64,000 nucleotides of DNA from Alkalihalobacillus bogoriensis ATCC BAA-922 (GCF_000621445.1 NZ_JHYI01000023.1:1-64000); one strand, 5' to 3'. Counted from the stretch's first letter, positions 53,619 through 62,023 are shown. Notes: generated by a model from the letters alone, not told the origin. A program made the numbers and translations.

Positions 53619-54119
53619 TTATAAAGACAACGCTTTTTGTGCTAAGTTCACATCATTTTCTAATAGTTTTACAAAGTCATACGCTGGATAATCACTTTTT
53701 TGATACATATAGTTGAATATCGTAGCATGTGTCTCAATTGCTTTGAGTAAGTGATTGGTTAATACAGTTCTTAGAGCCGGTGTGGCAGTTTCAGTAATGG
53801 CAATCGCATAATTCCGTACAGAGGTTTTTGCTAAAGCTAATAAATCACCAGCAAAGAATGACGCCATGTCATTTCTTTCTGCAACTTCACGATTTGGTTT
53901 CGGTGCTAACGGGTAAAATTCCAGTAGTTCCCGAATGTTTTGACTGAGACCTTGAATTGTCTGATCGTATATTTTTTTTAGTTCGGAATCTGTAATTTCT
54001 GGCAACGCTTTTTTTAAGTTCATAAGGCCAATCGATTGAGTTGCAACAAGTTCATGTATTTCTAATGTTTCATGCCAAGCTAGGTGACGTGGTTGTTGTG
54101 TTTTCTTTGAAAACTCCAT
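53619..54119 (-). CDS. CotF-like (ferritin-like) spore coat family protein
   Basis: The 166-aa all-helical soluble protein has the CotF-domain pattern LAWHETLEIHELVATQSIGL near the start, followed by four long helices with MASFFAGDLLALAKTSVRNY and LKAIETHATIFNYMYQKSDY. This is the COG5577/CotF family found in spore coats of bacilli. ATG 54119 has GGAGGAG directly upstream; the ORF can be read 18 nt further, but those codons carry the RBS. Single gene. Confidence 0.82.
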   Translation of the reverse strand: MEFSKKTQQPRHLAWHETLEIHELVATQSIGLMNLKKALPEITDSELKKIYDQTIQGLSQNIRELLEFYPLAPKPNREVAERNDMASFFAGDLLALAKTSVRNYAIAITETATPALRTVLTNHLLKAIETHATIFNYMYQKSDYPAYDFVKLLENDVNLAQKALSL

Positions 54120-54257
54120 GTTTCTCCTCCTCATCATTCATCCTTTTACATATATGATTGAGTTAATTAATTGGAAATTTGTCTCTGAAATAAGGGATAA
54201 AAGTAATGGTTGGGGTTATGATAAGGTAGACAAAAAAAGGAAGTGAGGAAAAGGAAT

Positions 54258-54944
54258 ATGACAATGTTTGAAGTAATTTTACGAGCTACGATTGCTTTTG
54301 TTATCTTATATATTTTATGTAGATTATTAAATAAAAAATTAATTTCTCAAATGACTTTCTTTGATTTTGTTGCTGGAATCACGATTGGTTCATTAGTGGC
54401 AAGTTCGATCATTATGACAGATGTGCCGATATTAGTAAGTATGGTTGGTTTATTTTTCTTTTGTTTATATGTGTTTATTACAAGTATTATTGCGATAAAA
54501 AGTTTATGGGGAAGAAAAATATTAGAAGATGAACCAACCTATTTAATGAAAGATGGACAGGTTTTAGAAGAAGGTTTAAAAAAGTCTAGGTTTACTGTGG
54601 ATAGTCTTTTAACAAATTTGCGAAAAAAAAATGTGTTCAACATTGATGAAGTTGATACAGCGATTCTTGAAACGGATGGGACGGTTACCGTCTTGAAAAA
54701 ATCACCCTATTTACCAGCTATGCAAAAAGATGTATTTAATGTACAAGTAAGTAGAGGAGTAGGACAAGCTTTTATAATCGATGGGAAAATTTTAAAGAAA
54801 AGCTTAGATATTTTAGAAAAAGACATTGAATGGGTTAAAAGTGTGTTAGCACAACATAAAATTAGTTCTATTGAAGAAGTGTTTTTTGCCCAAATTGATA
54901 AACAAGGGGTCGTTTATATTGATAAAAGAAGTGATATCATTTAA
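54258..54944 (+). CDS. DUF421 (YetF-like) membrane protein
   Basis: A ~228-aa protein with three N-terminal membrane helices, including ISQMTFFDFVAGITIGSLVA, the DUF421 core. A cytoplasmic DUF421 C-domain follows: FTVDSLLTNLRKKNVFNIDE and ILETDGTVTVLKKSP. YetF-type proteins are common in spore formers and some act in germination-related processes; the role here is unknown. GAGGA is 8 nt before ATG 54258; GTG 54243 and ATG 54264 are alternatives. Confidence 0.88.
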   Translation: MTMFEVILRATIAFVILYILCRLLNKKLISQMTFFDFVAGITIGSLVASSIIMTDVPILVSMVGLFFFCLYVFITSIIAIKSLWGRKILEDEPTYLMKDGQVLEEGLKKSRFTVDSLLTNLRKKNVFNIDEVDTAILETDGTVTVLKKSPYLPAMQKDVFNVQVSRGVGQAFIIDGKILKKSLDILEKDIEWVKSVLAQHKISSIEEVFFAQIDKQGVVYIDKRSDII

Positions 54945-54945
54945 T

Positions 54946-54977
54946 AACCGATGAGAAAAAATTCTCATCGGTTTTCT
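54946..54977 (+). terminator. Terminator of the DUF421 gene
   Basis: An 11-bp stem AACCGATGAGA/TCTCATCGGTT, followed by TTC, lies 1 bp after the stop. Confidence 0.85.
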
Positions 54978-54996
54978 GTGGGAAAATAAGAAAGAA

Positions 54997-55094
54997 ATTT
55001 TTGGTATAGCAGTGAAGCTTTGACAACTTATTCTAGAAGAGCGAATGCTCCACACTTCGCTTGAAACAAAAAGGCGCTCTCGTGTTTTTCTTTA
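54997..55094 (+). repeat. Interspersed repeat R1, copy E (short form)
   Basis: TTTGGTATAGCAGTGAAGC, core GAAGAGCGAATGCTCCACAC, end AAAAAGGCGCTCTCG and TTTTTCTT. It lies between the DUF421 terminator and yeeI. Confidence 0.85.
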
Positions 55095-55190
55095 ATGTCT
55101 TTCGATAAGGATAGAAAAAATACTCGAAACGGATATTATAAATAGGATATAATTAGAAGTTGTATAAAACTTTGAAAGTGAGTGTTCAAC

Positions 55191-55907
55191 ATGGGTCGTA
55201 AATGGAATAATATTAAAGAAAAAAAAGCGTCTAAAGATGCGAATACAAGTCGCATTTATGCCAAGTTTGGTCGAGAAATTTATGTAGCGGCAAAACAAGG
55301 AGAGCCAGATCCAGAATCAAACAGAGCTCTTAAAGTTGTGTTAGAGCGTGCTAAAACATATAGCGTGCCCAAAGCTATCATTGAGCGTGCCATTGAAAAA
55401 GCAAAAGGTGGTTCTGAAGAAAGTTATGTTGAATTACGATATGAAGGGTTTGGTCCTAATGGGTCGATGATTATCGTTGACGCATTGACAAATAATGTAA
55501 ATCGAACTGCAGCAGAAGTGCGTTCCGCTTTTAATAAAAATGGCGGAAACATGGGTGTGAGTGGTTCTGTTTCTTATATGTTTGATGCAACCGCTGTGTT
55601 TGGAGTAGAAGGGAAAAGTGCGGATGATGTATTAGAACTTTTAATGGAAGCAGACATCGATGCTCGTGATATATTAGACGAAGAAGATTCCGTCATTGTT
55701 TATGCAGAACCTGACCAATTCCATGCGGTACAGGAAGCTTTCAAAAATGTAGGTATTACTGATTTTACAGTTGCTGAATTGACAATGATCGCTCAAAACG
55801 ATATTACATTATCAGAAGAAGGCCAAATTCAGTTTGAAAAATTAATAGATGCATTGGAAGATTTAGAAGATGTTCAACAAGTCTATCATAATGTTGAACT
55901 TAGCTAA
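55191..55907 (+). CDS. yeeI: YebC/PmpR-family regulator, YeeI type
   Basis: The 238-aa soluble protein begins [20 protein letters not shown], the YebC/PmpR start, followed by [40 protein letters not shown] and SVSYMFD are also family hallmarks. The set and length match B. subtilis YeeI. Members bind DNA or help ribosomes pass proline stretches. ATG 55191 is preferred over GTG 55182 because the product then starts with the conserved Met-Gly. Single gene with terminator. Confidence 0.93.
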   Translation: MGRKWNNIKEKKASKDANTSRIYAKFGREIYVAAKQGEPDPESNRALKVVLERAKTYSVPKAIIERAIEKAKGGSEESYVELRYEGFGPNGSMIIVDALTNNVNRTAAEVRSAFNKNGGNMGVSGSVSYMFDATAVFGVEGKSADDVLELLMEADIDARDILDEEDSVIVYAEPDQFHAVQEAFKNVGITDFTVAELTMIAQNDITLSEEGQIQFEKLIDALEDLEDVQQVYHNVELS

Positions 55908-55949
55908 ATGAACGGTATTGTGCGCTGTTCAACGACCAAATGAATGTCT

Positions 55950-55981
55950 ACTCATACTTTTCCTTAAAGTATGAGTTTTTC
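55950..55981 (+). terminator. Terminator of yeeI
   Basis: A perfect 11-bp stem (55950-55960 with 55966-55976) is followed by TTTT. It overlaps a longer ORF start at 55971, which supports the later start of the next gene. Confidence 0.92.
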
Positions 55982-56042
55982 TAAAAATTCTCCATTTCTT
56001 GCATATTTTCATAGTATACCGAATAAACGAGGAAGTAGTGAT

Positions 56043-56528
56043 ATGATGAAGGACTTAAAACGATCTGAAAAACAAATCATTTTATATGCAAAATGTTATT
56101 TTGGAAAAATCGATTATGACAATGATTTAAAATATTTTGTGGCAGATGATTTACAAACTACAGGTGATAAAGTACATAAAGACGATATCGTTCAATTTAT
56201 CTTTAACTTATATGACAAGTTAGTTGCCAATGGGTATATTCCATTTAGTGTGAAAAAATTTGTCGAACGTACATATCAACGAAAATGGGTGTATGAAAAC
56301 CAAATCGATATTCGAAAAGAAGATATTATGAAAAATATGTTGTCTGAAATTCAAGCAATGAAAATAAACGGATTGGATTTACCAGATCCTGATTTTACGA
56401 TTTTAGTTCATAAATACACGATATATGGAATTGAGTTATATGACGGAAACGGTGAACTTAGAGATGGGAAGGAAATTCAAGCAGAAATCCGTAATATTGA
56501 AGATTCATTTGATTTTGACTCTGTCTAA
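56043..56528 (+). CDS. Hypothetical protein, 161 aa
   Basis: A soluble, charged protein beginning MMKDLKRSEKQIILYAKCYF, with FVERTYQRKWVYENQIDIRK in the middle and an acidic end (NIEDSFDFDSV). No membrane segment or known motif is seen. GAGGA at 56030-56034 is 8 nt before ATG 56043; the ORF extends to ATG 55971, but that lies inside the yeeI terminator. Not recognised. Confidence 0.72.
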   Translation: MMKDLKRSEKQIILYAKCYFGKIDYDNDLKYFVADDLQTTGDKVHKDDIVQFIFNLYDKLVANGYIPFSVKKFVERTYQRKWVYENQIDIRKEDIMKNMLSEIQAMKINGLDLPDPDFTILVHKYTIYGIELYDGNGELRDGKEIQAEIRNIEDSFDFDSV

Positions 56529-56602
56529 AGGAAAGTTACGTTAGTGTCTTACTGCTAGTAAGGTGAATATAAAACTTTCGGTTACTAAAAAGGAGGGGTA
56601 GT

Positions 56603-56968
56603 TTGTTGAAAAAGCTATTACGTTTATTTTTAGGAATTGTATTTTTAGGTGCCGGTCTTAATGGGTTTCTCGTCATCTTTTCTATTGATCCTTGGATTGA
56701 AACAAGTGAACAAGCAATGGTGTTGTTTCAGTTTAATTACTTACTTGTTGCTGTTAAAAGCTTAGAAGTTTTATGTGGTGTGTTGTTATGTGTAAATCGG
56801 TATGTTCCACTCGCTTTAGTGCTCCTTTCTCCTATCTTAGTTAATATTCTGTTATTGCATATTTTTGTAGACCATTCCCTGCTCCCTCTTGCTTTCATTC
56901 TTTTTATTGCACATGGTATTTTAGTTCTTTTTTATAAAGACAATTTCCGCACTTTACTTAAAAGATAA
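56603..56968 (+). CDS. DoxX-like small membrane protein
   Basis: The 121-aa protein has four hydrophobic helices with the N-terminal RLFLGIVFLGAGLNGFL and a mid KSLEVLCGVLLCVNRYVPLA motif, as in DoxX/DoxD-type proteins. The start is TTG 56603 or 56606 after AAGGAGGGG. Role unknown. Single gene. The 263 bp that follow hold a hairpin but no gene. Confidence 0.78.
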   Translation: MLKKLLRLFLGIVFLGAGLNGFLVIFSIDPWIETSEQAMVLFQFNYLLVAVKSLEVLCGVLLCVNRYVPLALVLLSPILVNILLLHIFVDHSLLPLAFILFIAHGILVLFYKDNFRTLLKR

Positions 56969-57106
56969 TGTTAAAATAGCTAGAACTTATCCATCACACA
57001 TTCTTACTATAAGCATACATATATAGTCGAGTTCAAAAAAAGAAGAAAAAAGTCTAGACAAAAAGACTGAAATATGGAAAAATAGTAATTGTTGCACGTG
57101 GGAAAC

Positions 57107-57199
57107 AAATTTTGTCCAAGGAACAAAATGAAACTTCCTAGATATTTTTTTACTTAAAAAGTTGCTCGTAGCCAAATTAGTTAGTGGTGGACAAAATTT
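57107..57199 (+). promoter_or_regulatory. Distant inverted repeat and MntR-like site before the metal-binding lipoprotein
   Basis: AAATTTTGTCCA (57107-57118) and its exact complement TGGACAAAATTT (57188-57199) are 69 bp apart. The left half continues as TTTTGTCCAAGGAACAAAA, a quasi-palindrome that loosely resembles MntR boxes. The pair may form a hairpin leader or two operator halves. The evidence is suggestive only. Confidence 0.4.
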
Positions 57200-57231
57200 A
57201 TAATTAAGGTAAAAAGGAGAGGGGAAGCAAT

Positions 57232-58137
57232 ATGTATAAGAAATTTTTGTTTGTTGTCATGAGTAGTGTAGTTATCTTTTTACTAGCAGGGTGTGGAAGT
57301 GATGAAGCTTCATCTTCAACTGATTCTGAAGGGCTAGAAATCACAACGAGCTTTTCAATTTTAGGGGATGTCATTAGTGAAGTTATTGGAGACCGTGGTA
57401 CAGTAAACTATATCGTTCCTATTGGAGAAGAACCGCATGAATATGAGCCAGTTCCAAGTGATTTTCAACGTGTAAGTGATTCTGATGTTTTTTACGTTCA
57501 TGGCTTAAACTTAGAAGAATGGTTAGAGAAGTTAATTGAAAATGTGGGAGATGTTCCTGTTGTAACAGTTAGTGAAAACATTACTCCGATAATGCTTGAA
57601 GGAGATGAAAATGAGCCAGATCCTCATGCATGGATGAACGTTGCTAATATGCAATCTTATATTGAAGTAATCGTTGAAGATTTAGTTGAAAGAGATCCTG
57701 AAGGTGAAGACGTTTATCGTGCAAATGCAGAAGCTTACTTAGAAGAATTAGCTCAATTAGATGAGTGGATTAAAGAAGAAGTGCAAAAGATTCCTGAAGA
57801 GTACCGTGTGTTAGTCATTAGTGAAGATGCGTTTAAGTATTTTGGTGAGGCTTATGGGTTTCAAACAGAAGGAGTTTGGGAGCTGAACTCTCATGAAGAA
57901 GGAACTCCAAGTCAAATCGCACGCGTGATCGATGTTGTAAGAGACCAAAACCTCCCTGCAGTATTTGTTGAAACTACAGTAGACAAACGATACATGGAAT
58001 CTGTCTCAAATGATTCTGGAGTCCCAATTGCCGGAGAAGTGTATACGGATGCGGTTGGCCAAGAAGGTAGTGGAGCGGAAACGTATATTTTAATGATGAA
58101 ACACAATGTAGAAACATTTGTTGAAGGATTACAATGA
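57232..58137 (+). CDS. Metal ABC transporter substrate-binding lipoprotein (MntA/ZnuA class)
   Basis: The 301-aa lipoprotein has lipobox LAGC (Cys ~21). Cluster A-I metal-binding protein motifs are present: GEEPHEYEPVPSDFQ (His), DPHAWMNVAN (His), VISEDAFKYFGEAYG (Glu) and VYTDAVGQEG (Asp). The His-His-Glu-Asp set is that of manganese-type proteins such as MntA and PsaA rather than the His-rich-loop zinc type. No permease or ATPase gene is adjacent, so it may work with a transporter encoded elsewhere. GGAGAGGGG precedes ATG 57232. Confidence 0.9.
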   Translation: MYKKFLFVVMSSVVIFLLAGCGSDEASSSTDSEGLEITTSFSILGDVISEVIGDRGTVNYIVPIGEEPHEYEPVPSDFQRVSDSDVFYVHGLNLEEWLEKLIENVGDVPVVTVSENITPIMLEGDENEPDPHAWMNVANMQSYIEVIVEDLVERDPEGEDVYRANAEAYLEELAQLDEWIKEEVQKIPEEYRVLVISEDAFKYFGEAYGFQTEGVWELNSHEEGTPSQIARVIDVVRDQNLPAVFVETTVDKRYMESVSNDSGVPIAGEVYTDAVGQEGSGAETYILMMKHNVETFVEGLQ

Positions 58138-58155
58138 TAATATAGTTCAACTTGC

Positions 58156-58200
58156 AGGTGATTCCCTTCGTGCTTTTGCACTGGGTCTCACCTTTTATTT
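58156..58200 (+). terminator. Terminator of the metal-binding lipoprotein gene
   Basis: Nested pairing AGGTGA/TCACCT, CCC/GGG and GTGC/GCAC with loop TTTT, then TTTATTTATTTTTTT. Confidence 0.85.
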
Positions 58201-58367
58201 ATTTTTTTGAAACAAGAATAACTGACACTACGCATTCATACTATATCATGTACGTACATTTTACTCGTAGCAAAATACGAAAAAGTAAATAAAATACGTA
58301 AAAAGTTCACAAATAAGATTGAAAATAATGTATAATAAACAAGAATTTCATATTATGGAGGTATCTC

Positions 58368-58649
58368 ATGACGGAATATGGTGAACAATCTGTAGAGCAA
58401 GTCGATAGTAACAAACATAGTGGGAAAGCAATTGCTTCCTTAGTGTTAGGGTTAGTTGCAATTATTTTTTGGTTAATTCCTCTTTTTGGTATTCCAATTA
58501 CGATTGTTGGTTTAGTACTCGGGATTATTGCTCGTAAATCAAACAAACGAGGTATGGCAATTGCAGGTATTATCTTGTCTAGTATTTTCTTACTATTGTC
58601 TTTAATTAACGCTGTACTTGGTGCAATTTTAGTATTAAGTGGATTTTAA
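58368..58649 (+). CDS. DUF4190 domain membrane protein, 93 aa
   Basis: A ~20-residue polar head is followed by two helices: KAIASLVLGLVAIIFWLIPL then FGIPITIVGLVLGIIARKSN and GMAIAGIILSSIFLLLSLIN. This is the DUF4190 pattern (A-x-x-S-L-V-L-G-I ... G-I-I-A). GGAGGT precedes ATG 58368. Function unknown. Confidence 0.85.
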   Translation: MTEYGEQSVEQVDSNKHSGKAIASLVLGLVAIIFWLIPLFGIPITIVGLVLGIIARKSNKRGMAIAGIILSSIFLLLSLINAVLGAILVLSGF

Positions 58650-58659
58650 CTTTTACAAA

Positions 58660-58695
58660 AAAAGTGAGGGCCTTTTGGTCCTCGCTTTTTTTTTA
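58660..58695 (+). terminator. Terminator of the DUF4190 gene
   Basis: AAAGTGAGG pairs with CCTCGCTTT (one wobble) with additional inner pairs, followed by T residues. Confidence 0.85.
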
Positions 58696-58700
58696 ATATA

Positions 58701-58790
58701 TTAGAAAACAGTGAAACTTTGAAAGCTTATTCAAGAAGAGCGAAGGCTCCGCACTTCGCTTGAAAGAAAAGACGCCCCGCGTTTTTCTTA
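58701..58790 (+). repeat. Interspersed repeat R1, copy F (short form)
   Basis: GAAAACAGTGAAACTTTGAAAG, core GAAGAGCGAAGGCTCCGCAC, end GAAAAGACGCCCCGC and TTTTTCTTA. It is followed by the TAAAATAGTCGACTTGTGTA segment shared with copy C and then by R2. Confidence 0.85.
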
Positions 58791-58888
58791 ATTGTGTAGG
58801 GAAATATAAAATAGTCGACTTGTGTATAACATAGCTCTAATACATTCTTAGAATGAATTAGGGGTTTGGGGGACTATGAGAAAAGCGA

Positions 58889-59098
58889 TTTTGTTGTTGA
58901 TGGTAAGTAAGCGGCCATGAAAACCGTTATCTGTGAACATTGCTAGCGTTTTGGAACGTTGGAGGACAAAGGAGCCGTTAATCATCATATATCGCTAGGA
59001 ATAGAGTGGCTTTTGAGTGAATAAGCGCTCCTGTGGCCGCTAAAAACTTGAAATCCGTATCATGTTCACATATAACGGCTCCTCTGACCGCGAAAATG
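58889..59098 (+). repeat. Long-hairpin repeat R2, copy 2
   Basis: It is nearly identical to 40888-41096, including TGGTAAGTAAGCGGCCATG, AACATTGCTAGCGTTTTGG, ATATCGCTAGGAATAGAG and ATAAGCGCTCCTGTGGCC. Nested inverted arms are retained. It lies between R1 copies F and G. It accounts for most of the 660-bp gene-free stretch 58650-59309. Confidence 0.87.
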
Positions 59099-59120
59099 AG
59101 ACAAGTGAGGGAGTATAAAC

Positions 59121-59216
59121 ATTTTGGTTTAGTAGTGAAGCTTTGAAAGCTATTTCAAGAAGAGCGAAGGCTTCGCACTTCGCTTGAAAGAAAAGACGCT
59201 CCCGCGTTTTTCTTAA
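59121..59216 (+). repeat. Interspersed repeat R1, copy G (short form)
   Basis: ATTTTGGTTTAGTAGTGAAGC, core GAAGAGCGAAGGCTTCGCAC, end GAAAAGACGCTCCCGCG and TTTTTCTTAA. It is preceded by GTGAGGGAGTATAAA, as copy A is. It ends 45 bp before the GntR operator. Confidence 0.86.
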
Positions 59217-59260
59217 AATATTTCCGCATTTCGCTTATTGCTTTTTTTTTGAATATATTA

Positions 59261-59290
59261 TATAGTACATTACAACAGTAATGCACTATA
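59261..59290 (+). promoter_or_regulatory. Dyad operator of the GntR/ABC operon
   Basis: TATAGTACATTAC (59261-59273) and GTAATGCACTATA (59278-59290) form a 13-bp inverted repeat with one mismatch and a 4-bp centre. A TTGCTT at 59238 and the TATAGT of the left arm form a plausible promoter with 17-bp spacing, so the dyad covers the -10 region. Binding by the downstream YtrA-type regulator is inferred. Confidence 0.75.
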
Positions 59291-59309
59291 TTAGAAAGGG
59301 GGTTATCTA

Positions 59310-59690
59310 TTGATCCTTAATACAGACGGAACGAAACCAATATATATTCAAATTGCCGAATGGATTGAAGCAGAAATATTAGCGGGTAACATTGAATCCG
59401 ATCAAAAGGTGTATTCTCAATACCAATTAGCAGACATGTTTAATATTAATCCGGCTACAGCCGCGAAAGGGTTGACGATATTGGCTGAGGAACACATTCT
59501 TTATAAGAAAAGAGGGTTAGGGATGTTTGTTACTGACGGGGCAAAAGAAGTAATACGAAATAAACGAAAAAACCAAATCTTAAAAAGCCTAGTTCGTGAA
59601 GTAGTTCTTGAATCAAAACGATTACATGTCACGGAAGAAGAATTATTCTCAATGATTAAATCAACGATAAATGAAAGTGAGGAGAAGTAG
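59310..59690 (+). CDS. GntR-family transcriptional regulator, YtrA subfamily
   Basis: The 126-aa protein has an N-terminal GntR winged helix (residues ~10-75): PIYIQIAEWIEAEILAGNIE, SQYQLADMFNINPATAAKGL and EEHILYKKRGLGMFVTDGAK. A short ~50-residue helical tail without a ligand domain is typical of the YtrA group, which controls ABC transporters. The start is TTG 59310, 7 nt after AAAGGGGG. It is the first gene of a four-gene operon with a dyad in its promoter. Confidence 0.92.
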   Translation: MILNTDGTKPIYIQIAEWIEAEILAGNIESDQKVYSQYQLADMFNINPATAAKGLTILAEEHILYKKRGLGMFVTDGAKEVIRNKRKNQILKSLVREVVLESKRLHVTEEELFSMIKSTINESEEK

Positions 59691-59692
59691 AA

Positions 59693-60595
59693 ATGAGCGT
59701 AGTTGATTGTTCGAATATAACGAAAATGTATGGTCAATCCAAAGCAATTAACAATGTTTCGTTTACAATGGAAGCAAATAAACTGACTGGAATTATTGGA
59801 CGCAATGGAGCGGGAAAAACGACTTTATTAAAAATGTTAGCAGGATACATTCAGCCTACATCAGGGACTGTAACTGTTTTTTCTAAGCAACCGTTTAACA
59901 ATTTACATGTTTCTGCAAATTCGATTTTAGTCGATGATAAAATGAATTTTCCTCCTACTTTAACTTTGAACGAGATTTTACAGGTGGGCCAAATGTTTTA
60001 TCCAAACTGGGATTCGCAATTAGCGAGCGGTTTATTTCGTTATTTTCAATTAAATCCTAAGCAAAATCACGGGGCATTATCAAAAGGAATGAAAAGTACG
60101 TTTAATATGATTGTCGGACTTGCTTCAAGATGTAGCCTTACTATATTTGACGAGCCTACGACAGGAATGGATGCAGCTGTTCGTAGTGACTTTTATCGTG
60201 CACTTCTAAAAGATTATCTTTCATTTCCACGAACGATATTATTATCCAGTCACCACATTGATGAAGTGGAAGACATATTGGAAGACATGATATTAATTAA
60301 TAATGGCACGATTTCACTGTATGATTCGGTTGATACTGTTAAGGAACTAACAATCGGTATTAAAGGACCTCGTGTTAATGTTGAAAAATGGTTACTTAAT
60401 CAAGACATTTTATTAAAAGAAACGATTGGAACAACTGGTTGCTATGTGGTAGTAAAAGACCATTATACAAATGAGGAAAAACAACAAATGCAGCTATCAG
60501 GTCTAGAGTTAATTCCAGTTTCTATTAGTGATGTTTGTATGTATTTAACAGGTTCTACAGAAGGGGGAATCGATGATGTCTTTAACAACCGTTAA
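59693..60595 (+). CDS. ABC transporter ATPase (YtrB-like)
   Basis: The 300-aa ATPase has Walker A GIIGRNGAGKTTLLKMLAGY. The signature is LSKGM, a degenerate form of LSGGQ typical of YtrB-like ATPases, followed by Walker B LTIFDEPTTGMD and SSHHIDEVEDI for the switch. The C-terminal ~90 residues are an extra domain. It starts 2 nt after the GntR stop and overlaps the permease by 23 bp. Confidence 0.92.
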   Translation: MSVVDCSNITKMYGQSKAINNVSFTMEANKLTGIIGRNGAGKTTLLKMLAGYIQPTSGTVTVFSKQPFNNLHVSANSILVDDKMNFPPTLTLNEILQVGQMFYPNWDSQLASGLFRYFQLNPKQNHGALSKGMKSTFNMIVGLASRCSLTIFDEPTTGMDAAVRSDFYRALLKDYLSFPRTILLSSHHIDEVEDILEDMILINNGTISLYDSVDTVKELTIGIKGPRVNVEKWLLNQDILLKETIGTTGCYVVVKDHYTNEEKQQMQLSGLELIPVSISDVCMYLTGSTEGGIDDVFNNR

Positions 60596-61316
60596 ACAGT
60601 CGGACATTATTTTAAAACAATATAAATACAAATTAAATGCATTTTCTAATATGTTTTTTACTGTTTTCCTCGTGCAAGTCGTAGGTTTATTGCTTTCTTT
60701 AAATGGTACAGGAATGATGGGACACGGGTCGGGGCGATTATATGTTAATGTTAGTTATTACTCAGCCGACCTTGTCATTGTGTTCACAATGTTAAGTATT
60801 TTTATAATGTCGATCATGTTGACGATGAGGTCTAATCAAAATGCTGATTTTTCATTTATTACAAATCGCGCTACAACTCATTTTTCAAATGCTCTTTTTA
60901 TTGTGACAATTAGTTTAACTAGTGGAATTACCGCTATATTATCAGGATATTTACTACATTCAATTATGTATTATGTAGTGGGAGTTGAATTTATTCACCT
61001 TCAAATCGGGTTAGGAACTGAGTTCATTTTTGGTGTTGTTGCCACGATATTATATATCGTAATGTTTGGGATGATGGGGTATTTGATCGGGACACTTGCG
61101 CAAATCAACAAATTATTTGCAGTTATCGTTCCAATTCTTTTTGTTGGGGATTTAATGGTTGCAAGTCAAAATGGTCGGAGTGGGCTTGTTATCCAATTTT
61201 TTGAGGCACTGTTTTTAGAAGATTCGTTTCCTTTATTTTTACTGAAAAATAGCATTATTATTATTTTTTGTTTTGTCATGGCCATCATTAGTTCTAATCG
61301 ATTGGAGGTAAAATAA
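60573..61316 (+). CDS. ABC transporter permease subunit
   Basis: The 247-aa protein has six predicted helices, for example NMFFTVFLVQVVGLLLSLNG, LVIVFTMLSIFIMSIMLTMR and FGVVATILYIVMFGMMGYLI. It lacks an EAA loop, as expected for exporter-type ABC-2 permeases. It partners with the preceding ATPase. The start ATG 60573 lies within the ATPase gene, and the stop overlaps the next gene's ATG by 1 bp. Confidence 0.85.
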   Translation: MMSLTTVKQSDIILKQYKYKLNAFSNMFFTVFLVQVVGLLLSLNGTGMMGHGSGRLYVNVSYYSADLVIVFTMLSIFIMSIMLTMRSNQNADFSFITNRATTHFSNALFIVTISLTSGITAILSGYLLHSIMYYVVGVEFIHLQIGLGTEFIFGVVATILYIVMFGMMGYLIGTLAQINKLFAVIVPILFVGDLMVASQNGRSGLVIQFFEALFLEDSFPLFLLKNSIIIIFCFVMAIISSNRLEVK

Positions 61317-62023
61317 TGAGCATATGGTTCGTGTTACTCATTCCAATTGTTTTGATTTTTATTATAATGATTTTGCTTTATGCTGTTAAAAGAGAACATC
61401 AAACAAATCCAGTCTTTTTTACTAGCAAGAGAGTCAAATGGCTATTTACTTTTTATGTCATTGTCCTACTTATAGGATGTGTCGCTTCCTTACTAATTCC
61501 AGTTCAACAGGCTGATAATCTAACATTGTATACAGACGAAGATGATATGAAAGCGGAAGATCAATTTTATGAAAAAGTTTACTCTGGTCAAATCGAACAA
61601 ATTGAAAATATTCAACAATTGCAATCTGAAACGTTCCTATATCAAGGAAGTGATTTACAGTTACAAGTACAAGAGGATCAATTTATTACTGAGGTTGTTG
61701 TTGTTGAACAAAAACATCAAAACGATGGACTCGTTGAAGTATTGTATTATTCAACAAGAGAATTAGTTGGTAGTGTGGGTTATTCTGAGCCGTTTCAAGT
61801 TATACAAAAGGAGGACTCACTTACTTTTTCTTTTCCTGAACGAATTGAGTTTGAGTTTGCCGCCAATAAACAACCATTTCCAGTAAGCCAATTTTCAGGA
61901 GAAGACTTGTTTGCTTATTCGTACCGTCATTTAATCGGACAAAATGTGATTTATATTAAAATACCTGCAGATGTACAACTTATTACGGGGGATGATTTCC
62001 CTGTTCATTATATTGTCGAATAA
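61316..62023 (+). CDS. Membrane protein of the YtrA-type operon, unknown function
   Basis: The 235-aa protein has two N-terminal helices (WFVLLIPIVLIFIIMILLYA and WLFTFYVIVLLIGCVASLLI). An extracytoplasmic domain of ~165 residues follows, rich in beta strands and acidic (TLYTDEDDMKAEDQFYEKVY). No family was recognised. TAATG overlap with the permease gene shows translational coupling, so it is likely an accessory part of the ABC system. Confidence 0.8.
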   Translation: MSIWFVLLIPIVLIFIIMILLYAVKREHQTNPVFFTSKRVKWLFTFYVIVLLIGCVASLLIPVQQADNLTLYTDEDDMKAEDQFYEKVYSGQIEQIENIQQLQSETFLYQGSDLQLQVQEDQFITEVVVVEQKHQNDGLVEVLYYSTRELVGSVGYSEPFQVIQKEDSLTFSFPERIEFEFAANKQPFPVSQFSGEDLFAYSYRHLIGQNVIYIKIPADVQLITGDDFPVHYIVE

